Part shown: in pieces, positions 25,942 to 37,844 of the stretch
Numbering within the stretch: the first letter of the stretch is position 1
Layout of the letters: the number at the start of each line of letters is the position of its first letter
Source of the DNA: Tetrahymena thermophila SB210
Lineage: Eukaryota; Ciliophora; Oligohymenophorea; Hymenostomatida; Tetrahymenidae
Length of the DNA: 64,000 nucleotides
Direction of reading: 5' to 3'
NCBI RefSeq assembly: GCF_000189635.1
Contig: NW_002476262.1
Location: 62,001-126,000, forward strand
Translations under genes and position numbers: made by a program
Notes under the pieces: model-generated
The model's database searches: none
What the model was told of the DNA's origin: nothing
What the model saw: the letters and a program-made list of their open reading frames with translations, nothing else

Positions 25942-26830
25942 AGAAAGTTTTAAGAGAGTAATAAAATTTATAATTCAAAGAAACAATAAATGTATTTTAT
26001 CTCATTTACAAAAAATAACATAAGCTGACATAAATATTTTTATTTTTTTTAAATGTTATATTTACCTAAATTGTAAGTGAATTATGTCGTCAAATTTAAA
26101 TAAGGTATTATCTAAATAACCTTTGCAAATTAAAATTATAAAAAATATGATTTTGCTTTAATATTAAAAATTACATATCAATAAAACACCTTTTTCCATA
26201 AACAAAAAAATATTTAAATATTATTAAAAACTCAAAGATTTAACTAAAATTTATGAAAGAATGCCAAATAGTCACAGATATTTTTAATTAAAAACCTACA
26301 TATGCTATTTATAAAATTAATATTTAACTTTAAAAATTTATGGGGGATTGTTTTATGGTAATCCTCAGCCAATAAGGTTTTTGCTATATGGTTACAAATT
26401 TTTATTTGTATAAATTAAGAGGATACTTACTTAATTATGTATCCCTTTATGTAATATTGAATAAGATTTATTGAAATGATAAAATATTGATAATTTTAAT
26501 GAAATTAAAAGAGATTTTGTTAACTAAAGTTAATAGTAATATGAACTTGATGAAATAAATTTTTAACAAATATCACAAAATCATTAAAATAATTTTATCA
26601 ATTTTAATAAAAATGTTTACAAAAAATTAAAAAAAAAATAAATGAAATGATTTGAATAAATCAAAAAAATAATAAAATTTACTTTTATTTTAAATTACAA
26701 AGAGTCCAAAAATTTTGTTGAAGTTTGAATGATAAACTAAAAAATACTTTACTAACATAAAATACTTATAATTAATTTTTTATATTGCAAAAAAACAAAT
26801 TAAATGCTTATTAGTTTTAATATATATTAT
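25942..26830. other. Convergent intergenic spacer
   Basis: Extremely A/T-rich 3' flanks of the MORN gene and the C1a-32-like gene; no gene seen. Confidence 0.5.
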
Positions 26831-28378
26831 TCATTTTTTCTTTTTAGGATTAACAATTTCGTCAAATTACTTATCTAATTCTTCTTATCTTTTTTGAATA
26901 GTTTACTAGAATTATTCTTCTATTGATTTTAATTTATTATTAACTATATTCCTTATTTCTTACTCTTCTGAATTTATACGTTTAATAGATCTTTTACTTT
27001 AAGAACTGTGTTTTTGTTCATCACTGAAACCATTTTGGTTACTTTCAAATCCTTCTTAATCTTCAAACTGATTACCTTCTTCTTCTACCTCCTCTTATTC
27101 GAATCTTATTCTTTAATCTTCAGAATCTATTTTTTACAGGCTTTCTCCTTAGATGCTATTTTTATTTGAAAACTTATCTAATTAAGTACTTCCTTCTCTT
27201 TATCTTGATTCTGTATATGAAACTTTCTTTATTAACATTAAGTTCTTTTTTAATAAAATATAAATTTGTAATATACTTTTTATTTCTATCTTTGCTTAGA
27301 TTGGTGATCATCTTCCTCATCTTCAGGTATTTCAATTTTTGGTTATCCCATGTATAAAGCATCTGAAAGAGGGGGTATATCTAAAGGCTTATCAACAAAT
27401 AATTATATTTCTATTTCTTCATTTTTATTTTTATTATTTAGGCAGTAATTGTAAAGTGAAAAATTCGAGAAGTAGCTATTTTAAGCAAATTATACAATCA
27501 TCTATATTTATTGAGCATCAAATATTTTGATGCTATTTGGAACTTCGCTCGTAGAGTGCTTAATTATCCATTTTTTAAAATTCTCAAGATCACTTTATAT
27601 TGTTTTATAATTTTCTTTTATATTTGATAATGTGCCTATTTTTTATTAGCTGCTTTATGGATTTTATTACACATTTTTAGAAACCTGTCCTAAGGTGTTT
27701 GTATTATCTATTTGCTAAACATTTTTAGAATTTAATTCATTCAGAGAATTCATAGTTGCCTACGTATAGCGTCTATGAAGAATTTTATAGTCTGGGTTAT
27801 CATTTATGAGTAAAGTCCACCTAATGTTCATAATTTAAAATTTTAATTCTAATTGATATGAAATAGTTTAATAAAAGTACATTAAATTTAAAAAGATTGC
27901 AGTTTTGTAATCATCTAAAAATAGTGTCTATTTGGCATAGATTATGTTATATAAGTGGAACTCTGCAATAATGTTTAACTCCATACTTTCAAAATTTTTT
28001 TATGCATCTAATCTTTTCAATAAGTCATTTAATACTTCTGAAATAACTATTTTAGGTTTATCAAATGACCATATTCTTTTTACTTATTCTTCATTGATAA
28101 GCATTTCTAATCCTGTTGATAATGATCTCCAATTAGGTCTATTCGCCTCCTCGCTTTAAAATTTAGAAACTTTTCTTTAGCTTAATCTTCTAATTATTGA
28201 ATTTCTTTTAGATAAGCTACCTGGATTTGTTGAAGTAGTTTGCTAAGTAGTCTAAGGTAATGCTTATAAATTAGGCACAGGTACACCTTTTTAAGGCTAA
28301 GGAGGATTAATTTAGGCATTACTTTTAGGCCTATTATTTTGTTACGGAGGAGGAGTCTATTTTTTCATTTACAAAAAT
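26831..28378 (-). CDS. C1a-32/CLAMP-like ciliary protein (tentative)
   Basis: Starts MKKQTPPPQQNNRPK at 28378 and ends EIVNPKKKK-TGA at 26831. One intron of 40 bases at 27237-27276 joins KQRQKQK to KVSYTES in phase. After a Pro/Gln-rich head, WRSLSTGLEMLINEEQVKR leads into a helical region with FHLYNIIYAKQTLFLDDYKT and LNLMYFYQTISYQLELKF. A later segment, MIVQFAQNSYFSNFSLYNYC, recalls the central-apparatus C1a-32 / CABCOCO1 domain (a helical ciliary family). The C-terminal third is acidic, then a Lys/Glu/Gln coiled coil. The family call rests on the pattern of these helices, not on a catalytic signature, so it is moderate. If right, the protein belongs to the central pair of motile cilia. Confidence 0.7.
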
Positions 28379-28966
28379 AGTAATAAATTTTTGAAACCTT
28401 TTTAAATTAATAATAAATAAATAAATTTTGAGTAAAATTTGACAAATCAATAAATGATAAATTTCAACGATAATAAATAAAATTATATAAAGATATTCTT
28501 AAAAATATTATTTTTCAATTAAATAATAAAATAATTTAATTATTTTCTTACAATATTAATTAGTTGACATGAGTAAAAATTAATATATTTACTTCTTGGA
28601 GTGATATATTTGAAACATTTATAAAAAATAACAGTGAATTTATAAGATAATATAATACTATTAGATAAATATATAAATATATAAAATCTATATTTATTAA
28701 ATCAAAAAATTATTTTTTATATAAATATTTTTTTTATTAAGAAAGGAAGATCTATTATTTCTTTTTTTATCTATTTAGCCTGATAGATAAAGCTTAATAA
28801 AAAGAAGATATATTTTAGGAAAAAGAGTTGCTATTAATAAATAGCTTTGAAGAACTAAGTCAATCTTTCATTTTTTTTATGAGTAAATTAATTTTAATAT
28901 AATTTCAACCAAATAATACAATCGTCAGTTTTAAAACTTATTATTTTTTTTGCACTTTCTTTGATT
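28379..28966. other. Intergenic spacer between minus-strand genes
   Basis: Promoter side of the C1a-32-like gene and 3' flank of the second USP gene. No other feature seen. Confidence 0.5.
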
Positions 28967-31300
28967 TCATTTCGCATTCCTATATTTTTATGCTAATCCT
29001 TTTTTACAGTAAAATAATAAATATGGCTCATGTGAGCCCTTTGTATCGTAATTCTAAGATTTTATATTGATTTCATTCCATTAAGAATCATTAAACTCAT
29101 TCCAAGTTCCATCATAAGGGTTTCTACATTATCTAATATAAATAATATTTATTTATAATTAATTAATTTATTTATTTATTTAGTATTTTAATTACGCAGT
29201 GTAATGACCGCCATAAAGGTTTCCTGAATGATTTACTATGCCAATAAGATCATACAAAAAATCTTAATTATCTATTTTAGTAAGTAGGCATTGAAATATA
29301 TATGATAATATTTAAAATAATTTTACTTGTTTATCTCTCTAGATATTAGCCCATATCTAAATCTTATATTGGAAAAGTCACATCCAAATTAATCTTTTCT
29401 CGTCTAGTACTTCCAAAATGGAATCTTTTTAAATGAATTACTAAAACTTCAGGAAGCTACCAAATATAAAATTAGCGCTTTGATTTTGTGTGCTTTTTAC
29501 AATTTTTACAATAATAAGTGTCATCTAAATTTTCTTCTTTTAAAAATGCTTTAATTAGTCTATCCAATTCGAATGAAATTAATATTCTGAATGCCGTAAA
29601 ACTTAGCGACAAGTCCATAAAATTATCAAATGCTATTGACTCTGACTGACAAACTTAACAAGTTACTTTACTCATTAGTTGCCCAGTGAAATAATCAGTA
29701 ACAATGCTATTATCTCTATCTAAATAATACTAAAACCATTCTTCTCCCTTTTCAAATTTTAAAAGTTAAGGATTAAATAAATAATTTTGTAACATATTAG
29801 CTATTTACAATTTTTGTTAGTGGTTTTAATTTAATATTTGCTTCTAATTCTCTATAAGGCTTTTTGCCTTAAACTCTATTTAAATCGTTATGCAACCCAT
29901 CAAGAAGTGTCCTCAGAAACTCTTAAGAATCTTATTAACCACTTCCTAAAAATTGCTAATTTACTTTTGCTATAATAAATTAAGTTTATATAAATTGCTT
30001 AAAAATAAAAAAAGTATATAATTTTTTTTGGAAATAAACTTACAAATAGCAAATTTAAGACCTGATGGACGTAAATAACTATTTTTAGTTGTATTTTCTT
30101 CAATGCTTAATGCCAATTCAGCGAATTCATTAGCAATACCTTTATTTGCTTAATTAATCTCTTTCTTAAATTTTCCAGAAGTGAAATAATCCAAGAAACC
30201 TGGAATGTTAAATACACACTGTAAAGCTGAATTCCTATTATTTAAATTAAAAAATTAACTTTTATATCTCGCTTGGTCTTAAAAATTGATTTTAATTAAT
30301 TAATTATTTTATTTAAAAATGTTATTAGAATTTGTTAAAGTAAATTTATGAGAATTTAATATATATTTATAATAAATACATGTAGCATGTATTTCCTATA
30401 TTTTATAGTCCGCATTTCCTATGAAATACTTTCCTAGTGCTCTAAGTAGAGTTTTGATTATATTATCCATAGTTTTATTGCATTTAAGTACCAGATTAGG
30501 AATAATTTTGAGTATTGTATTGATTGGCATAAGGGTAATTTATCTAGTTTTAATCTAATTAACTTTTACTATAGGCTCCTATCTTATCATTACCATAAGA
30601 AGAGGAATTTGAAGTTGTTAAACTATTTTTGTTTGAGGATGCCGTAGATGATCCATTTGAATATTAATAAGATTAGTTAGTAATAGGATTATATGACTAT
30701 GTATTTGGTTAAAGATAAGAGTTATTTGAGGTAGTCATTTAATTTACTGTTTAATTTTATGTTCCTATTCTAGGTTAACTAGTTAATTATTATGTGGATT
30801 ATTGATTCCTTATTTAAGGATTGTTATTTGCAGTGTTATACTAAGGAAGATGACTTGGAATAACTTTATACTATTATGGATATTGATATTTACTATTATC
30901 ATAATTTTATTAGCTTCCCTATTAAATATTAGAATATTTTGGATCCCTTTAGGTCATAGTGTTTGGTTTTTACTATACTTAAGTAATATTACTTGTTCTA
31001 TTACTTATTGTATTTTTGTTTATCTATTGATTGTCATATTATGGCTCATAATATTGATTACTTGGATTTATATTTCGAACTTTGATATGTTATTATGCCT
31101 ACTATTAAATGCTATTTTTATATGATTAATTGGGATAATTACCTTTTTATTAAAATATATTTTATATGTAAATTAGGGTTGCTACTTGACTAACAGAAAT
31201 AAAAGTAAATATACATTAACGAGGCTAGGTATTTTTAATACATATTTTAAAATTTATTCTTTATAATTTCAAACTCTTTACTTGTATATGGATATGACAT
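28967..31300 (-). CDS. Ubiquitin-specific protease, USP2/USP21-like, Gln/Asn-rich N-terminus
   Basis: Starts MSYPYTSKEF at 31300; the first intron joins it to a Gln/Asn/Tyr/Ser-rich, probably disordered region of about 200 residues. The Cys box GLQNIGNTCYMNSALQC is split by an intron at 30235-30379; the catalytic Cys codon is 30385-30387. Then come GSGQQDSQEFLRTLLDGL, DYFTGQLMSKVTCQVC with the zinc-finger partner YYCKNCKKH, and LPEVLVIHLKRF. The His box NHSGNLYGGHYTA has His at 29204-29206, and YDGTWNEFNDSQW supplies the acidic third residue. The end is SHEPYLLFYCKKG...NAK-TGA. Introns 29133-29195 and 29272-29336 are also in phase. All catalytic residues are present. It cleaves ubiquitin from substrates; the specific target is unknown. 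Confidence 0.92.
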
Positions 31301-32558
31301 CTAAATAAAGTCCTAAGTGTATATAGTAGCTTTTAAGTTTACTAGTTGCAACAGATAATTTTTTGCTGTAATGCTTAAATATGATGAAGCAATAATTGAA
31401 ATTTATTTATTTATTACTTATAACTAACTATCTCTATGTGATTTTGAATTAAAAAAGCAAAATTTTTTATAAAGATCGCTCGCTTTTAATTATTATTTAT
31501 ATACAACTTTTACTCATACAAATAAATACATTGCTCAAATTTTATTAATCAAATAGTAAAGAAAAACAATCCACTCAATTTTACTTGTTTGATATTAATT
31601 TTTTTATTCATCCAATCAAATTTTTGATACAAAATTCAATGTATATTTAATATTTATTAATTTTAATTATTTTAACAAGTTTTGCAAATTACTTTAATCT
31701 CTATGCTGAGCAATTAAAACATGTAATTTTTGACATTTAGTATATAGTAAATTCAAGGTAAAATGCATTCAAAATATTTGATTTAAATTTCCAAAAAAAG
31801 AATAATAAATATTTTTAAAATAATATTTTGATTTCATTTTTTTTTATTAAATTTTTTTTAGAGAGATGATATATTATTTATCAATAATGGCTATTTTTCA
31901 ATGCATCAACATGATAATATATAAAATTAAATTTTAATGTATAATTTGCTGATAAAAATAATTTATTTAATTGTTTTAATAAGAAAAAGAAAGAAGTGCA
32001 ATATTCTAATTAAATTGATTAAAAAAATATATTTTGTTTTTTTATCTAATATGAATTTGATAATTTTTACTTTTAATAGAGATAAAATAATGCTAAAATA
32101 TTTCTAATTCATTTCTATTAGAATTTAAGTACATAATTTCAATAAATTGAAATGCAAATGTAAATTTATCTTTATCTTTTTTTTGCAAATAAAAATTACT
32201 TTAAAAATTATGCCACCTAATAGTAAGTTGATTTAACTTTAAAATTCTCATGAATTCAAGTAATATTTAAATAATAATAAATATATTTTATTCTTTTATA
32301 TGCAAAAGAAAAATATTTTAAGAACAATTTTCAAATTGTGATTGAGGTAATTCTTTAAACCAAGAAATTATTTTGTTAAAATAGTAGAAAGGGAAAATTT
32401 TGTTAATTTTTAAGTTATAATATAGGCCTATTTGATACATGTATTTTACTCATATGCAATTTGGTTAATTTATTTTAATTTTTTATTCAATTTTACATTT
32501 TTTTTATTTATTTGTAAGTAATGCACCATGATTAAAATAAATATTTTTGATACACCAT
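31301..32558. other. Intergenic spacer between minus-strand genes
   Basis: A/T-rich promoter side of the USP2-like gene and 3' flank of ARL8. No gene found on either strand. Confidence 0.5.
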
Positions 32559-33107
32559 TCATTTCTTACGCTTAGGGAGATCAGTTAACCACTTCATTAC
32601 TTCATCAATATTGTTAGAATTTTTAGCTGATATGCTATAGCAGGCTACTTTTCTATCTTTAATACTATTTAAATCGAATTAACTTATTAAATCTTAAACA
32701 GTTAGAGCATTAGGTATGTCATTTTTGTTGCCTAATACAAGTAAAGGAATTCCATCAAGTGAAGGAAAACTAATTAGTTAATGAAGTTGTGTGCGAGCTA
32801 TATCAATATTTCCTAGATCTGCAGCATCAGCAACAAATATTATAACATCGGCATCTCTGCAATATTTTTCCCAACTTTCTCTGAAACGAGGCTGACCACC
32901 TAAATCCCAAAGCTTCATTTATATTTTTCCTTTTTTAATTTATCTTTAATTGAATCCAATTGTAGGAATTGTATCTTCATCAAATTTTCCTGTTGCTAAT
33001 GTGTTAACTAAAGTACTTTTTCCTGCATTTTAAAGGCCAACTATGGAAATTTCAAGCTCTTTATTCCAAAAGAGGCTTCTAATCCAATCTAAAACTTTTT
33101 TGAACAT
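32559..33107 (-). CDS. ARL8: ARL8 small GTPase
   Basis: A single-exon protein of 182 residues, the usual ARL8 length. The N-terminus VLDWIRSLFWNKELEISIVG matches the ARL8 amphipathic start, followed by the P-loop GLQNAGKST, switch I with TIPTIGFN, the switch II motif WDLGGQPRFRESWEKYCR, guanine-recognition NKND and SAKNS. There is no N-terminal myristoylation glycine, as is typical for ARL8. ARL8 sits on lysosomes and controls their microtubule transport and fusion; in protists it is expected to act on endolysosomal vesicles. ATG at 33107 is the only start that gives the family N-terminus. TGA is at 32559-32561. Confidence 0.95.
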
Positions 33108-34366
33108 TTTGACTATTTTTCAACTGACTGATTGATACTTTCTACAAAATTTGTGAATAGCTAACTAATTTAGTTTTTTTTTTGAAAGAAATAATTATTT
33201 TTGATTAAAATTTTTAATTTTTCTATCTATACAGCTTTTTAAATAAATGAAAGTGTAATTTAGTTATGGGGTAATAGCATATAAATATAAAATATTAAAT
33301 TATTTATTTATTTATCTTAGTTTGTAAAAGCATTTTGATAAATTATATTGGTATTATTTTCAAATTTATTGATATTAACTTAATTGACAGAATTATTCTT
33401 TCATTTTATGATATTTTTTCACATTTTCAGTATTTTAAAATTAAAAAATATGCAAACTTCTGATAAAAAGTCTGAAAAAGTATCACACAGTCAAAAATAA
33501 AAATAATATTTAATCTTTAGATTTTCATAAATAATAAATTTTCTAATACTAATCTGATTATCAGAAAAGCTAAATTCAAAGAAAGGTTAAATTTAACTTT
33601 TTTTATTGATTTTAATAAATTAATTTACTAAAATACTAATTTAAGATAAAAGAAAATTTTATTTTTATAATAAAATTTAAAATCTTTTTGAAAATAAAGA
33701 CAAAAATTTGTTTAATTTACCTACTTAATATTTTATAATAAAAATGAAAAACTTGAATAATTGCTTTATTGAATGTAAAAGAACTAAAAATAGAAATAAT
33801 TTGAATTAATAAATTTTTGAAGTAGAATAAATAAACGAGACTTAAATTAAATATGAATTTAAATAGAATTTGAAAAGTGAATAAATTGAGAAATAAGATA
33901 TAAATATATATTAATTTTTTCTATAAATAACATTTATGTTAACTAAAATTAAATTTATAAGATAATAAATCAAATATATTGTTAATATATTTTCATAACT
34001 ATGATTCTAACTTCTTGTTACTTGCTTGAAAAGATACTTAAAAATAATAAATTTACTCAGTCACTCATATCAAAAACTTATTACCAAATTTTCCTTTTTA
34101 AAATATTATTTTGATTAATTGTATCTAGGATTGATCCAAAGATATAATTTATTAAAGGAATTTTTAGTTTTTTCATCTTCCTCAACATATAATTTTCTGA
34201 TATGGCATTATATTATTCTTATATTAATTAAATTAATGATATATATTTATTTATTTTTTTTATATAGCTTTATTTTATAAATATTGAGGTAAATAAGTTG
34301 CTTACTTTCCATCAATTTAATCATTTTATTATTTTTGGTAATATTAAAAATTCAAAAACCATCTCA
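33108..34366. other. Intergenic spacer between minus-strand genes
   Basis: Promoter side of ARL8 and 3' flank of the BET-like gene; very A/T-rich with no coding motif. Confidence 0.5.
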
Positions 34367-37300
34367 TCACTCTTCCTCACTTTCTAATTATTTTTAAGAA
34401 ATAAATCAATTTAAATAATTTTATTAAATATTTTAATGTTTTTTAAAATTACCAGAGAGCATTGCTTCAGAACTTTACTCACTGTTATTCTAATTTTAAA
34501 TATGACCGTTATATTACTAAGCTTAATTACTATTACTGCTGTACTGTGGATTTACATTCATTTATTGTAAATGTTACTAATACTAGCTTGGGTTTGATTG
34601 ATATTAAGCATTGTAGTAATTTTACGATTGAGGGTATTAGCTGATTCCATTTTACACTTATGTATTAGCTCCATATTGAATTTGTTAATTAGGCACAATA
34701 TTTCTATTGTGATTGCCATTTGAATTAGCACTAAGAGGCTAATTCATATACATATTTTGCATGTTATTTCCATATCCTTAATATTATGCTTATCCCTATT
34801 GATTATACTGCTATCCTGAATAAGGTTGCTAAGTTTAATTAATCATGCTTGGTATTGCCATGCCTTATTAACCTGCATCATACTATTAGCTGGGTCTGTT
34901 CTGATAACCACCGATGACAGCGCTTTGCTTTTATATTTGATAAAATTTTTAAAAAGTTTTAAAAAAGTGAACAAGAAAGTACCATAGGTTACTAAATAGG
35001 AAAAGCAGAAGGATATTAATTCATCATCATTTAATTTTAGTATGTCGATTGCTAAGCATACTATTATTAATTTAAATGATTGTATCCTTATATAGAAGCC
35101 ATGTTTTATTATGTAGTTGCTTAAGCAATGGGTAGTTATTACTAAGCTACTGGATTAGCTTGAACATACTATCCCTACTATATCATTTAGCTGTTGTTGA
35201 CTTTTGCACTTGCAGCATTTTAAGCAGAACCATTATTTTGAATAAGTTAATTTGCTTATGTATAACCTGGATTACTAGCGTAAGCTGTGGCAGGATATTA
35301 CTAAGCAGCAGTAAAGCTAGTTTATTGTGGGAAGTTGTTTACTGCAGCATCAATTGGAGTTTAATTAGTATTTACTGTAGTACTTGCAGTTGTAGTTGTT
35401 GTAGGCGTAGAGTATGGTAACTAAGCTTTAGCTTATTGTTAGCTGTCTGATAAAAGGTTATTTGGTTAATTTTTCTAAACACGTTGTTTTTTTTGTTGAA
35501 ATGCAGCTCTTTACTTGACATATGCTTCTAATTCTCTAGCTTTTCTTACTGGCAATGTATCAATATCAAATTCTATCACTTCACTATTTTATTAGCTATC
35601 TTATACTATACTCCAAATTCCATTTAAATCTTCTGGAGGAAGTCTACGTATATTTATTCCTAGTTGCTTCTTTTCACTGATAGTTAATGGGATGTCTTTC
35701 TTTTCCAATTTTCCAATCTTCTTCTTCTTTTTATTGTCTTACTATTCACTTTTGTTAATTAAAATGATAATATTAATGTAAAATTTAAATAAATTATTTT
35801 GCGATAATTTTCAATATAAATTTCTTTTTATAATTCAAAATATTTTTTTCATTAACCAATTAATTTATTTTAGTTCAGCAGTTGGAAAAAATTTAAGATT
35901 TATGGTTGAGTTGAAGGTTATTTAGCAAAAATTAATGGTGAAGTAAAAAATTAAATAGAATTAATTACTCTTATGACTATTGCTATTTCTATTATTGGAT
36001 TTATTGCTGCTGTAATTATTATTATTATTACAACTATTATTATTACTACAACTATTATTATTATTATTGTTATTGATTGACTTATTGCTAAGATGGTAAA
36101 CGTCTTTTGAAAAGAACGAATTCTTGTACTTCTCTTGCAGTTTTAATAGGGAGATTATCTATATTTAATTCAATCTATTCGTTATTTGTTTCACAGTAAT
36201 CCTTTATTAACTCGTATAATTATTTTGTATCGTCTTCTGTAAGCGATCCGATATTTTAATAAAGTTAGTTGATTTCATCTTAACTTAATTTGGTTTAATA
36301 TTTATCTTTAGCTTTGGCTTATTATGCAGTTGTATCAGGTTAGTTAGCAGTTTATTTAGTCTTTTTTTATTTTTCAGGTTTTGGAGGATTTGCTGGTATA
36401 GCTGAATTTTAAGTTATTGGCACTGAAGCAGAAGATAGCTATTAAATCTAATTCTATTATTAAGTAACATTTTATGCTTATTTATTAGCTCTCTTCTTTA
36501 ATGACGAAGCGGTATTATTGTTGATAGAGTTGGAAGAAGCGTCTATTGAATCTCTAATTTTGTATGCAAAAAATTATGAGAATGAAAATACAAATTGATA
36601 ATTAATTAATGAAGGATATTTAATTTTTTATTTATTAAGTTCTACGACTTTGGTAAACTAAAATTAAAAAATTATATTTATATATCCTAATATATGTAAG
36701 TAAGTGAAAGCAAAGGATCTTGATGTTGTTTATTTTTTGATCAAAAAGATATATAAGTAAATGTGTAAATTTTAATTAAAAATGTATTTAAATGCTACAA
36801 CCATCAACCTATTGCTTTTTATTTGAAATTTTTTGTTATTGCTCCTATTTGGAATTTTTTTATCCACTAAAGAAATTTGAAAAATTTTATAAAAAGATGT
36901 TCGTTCAAATAATTAATTAATCAATCAATCAATTTTTTTTAATTTGAATGGAATTATTTTTTTATTTTCACTTAATTAACTAATGAAGATTAAGTGCAAC
37001 AATTTTGAGGAAATTTTATTGAATAAATAGAGGATTTCGTTCAAAAATTATATTTTTTAAATGAATCAACTCAAAACCAATAACTTTTACTGCTGTATTT
37101 TTTGTATGTGAAAATAAAATTATTTTTTCCACCTTTCTTTTGTGTTTTACTTCGTTTAAGTTAACAAAAATTCATATTTTTCAGCATTCTGAATGAATTT
37201 ACATTTATAATTTAAATAAAAAATTATTACTGATACTCCATAGGGTTAGGAAGTGATTAACTTTTTACCTGAGTAAAAATTTTTTCAAATAACCTGCTCA

Positions 37301-37844
37301 TTTCTTCTGTCATTTTATAGATTTAGCTTCCTTTTTAGTTATATGTAAAGGAGTTATTCCATATCTTTCTAACATCATCTGCGAATTGTAAAGTAGTTTA
37401 ATAATAGCCCTGTTTTAAATTTGACTCCACTTTCGATAAATCCATTGGATCTCTTATTATTTTATAGTAGTCAGGGCATTATTGTGCTAAGGCATCAACT
37501 TTTTATAAAAATGGACCTGCATTTTCGCTTTTCTTTAGTTATTACAATATCGAAAAGCACACCCTTATGTCTTCAGAAACAGGAATTGTTCCTTTCTATT
37601 GTGTGTCAACACTAATTACTTACTATAAAACTTAATTTTGCTGTTTTAAGCTTTTTGCTGCTTACTTTTCTAAAATTTTTTCCTACTACTTTCTTTTCTT
37701 TGTATTTCCGCTTTCTGGAGAATCGGCTATTTATTCTTTTTCAGGTATATTTTCTTTTTTGGATTACAACTTTTTATCTTTATCATTTTTATTTTGTTGG
37801 GCTGCTAATGATGCGGCATTTTAAGCATTTGCTGCCTGATTCAT
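34367..37844 (-). CDS. BET-like bromodomain protein with two NET-like domains
   Basis: From ATG 37844 (MNQAANAQNAASL) a Lys/Gln-rich head leads to one bromodomain near 37270-37560: PFLQKVDALAQQCPDYYKII, RDPMDLSKVESNLKQGYY, and FADDVRKIWNNSFTYNQKGS with the acetyl-lysine-binding Asn of the YN motif. A 611-base intron (36658-37268) follows. Next come two NET-like domains: LSQDEINQLYQNIGSLTEDD ... IELNIDNLPIKTAREVQEFV (near 36110-36300) and LTISEKKQLGINIRRLPPED ... IEFDIDTLPVRKARELEAYV (near 35515-35690), separated by poly-Gln and the intron 35749-35968. The rest is a long Ala/Gln/Tyr/Asn-rich tail ending AMLSESEEE after the intron 34384-34452. BET proteins read acetylated histones and recruit partners through the NET domain. 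The start could lie further upstream. Confidence 0.85.
35988..36092 (-). repeat. Poly-Gln coding tract written mostly with TAA/TAG
   Basis: On the minus strand a run of TAA, TAG, CAA and CAG codons with occasional Leu encodes about 30 residues of near-pure glutamine between the two NET-like domains. Under the standard code this would be a string of stops. Confidence 0.85.

Noticed and set aside
30802..31125. Hydrophobic plus-strand frame
   Set aside because: Antisense of the Gln/Asn/Tyr-rich N-terminus of the USP2-like gene.
34406..34408. Alternative stop of the BET-like gene
   Set aside because: It lies within a 69-base intron (34384-34452); splicing gives the more plausible acidic end SESEEE.
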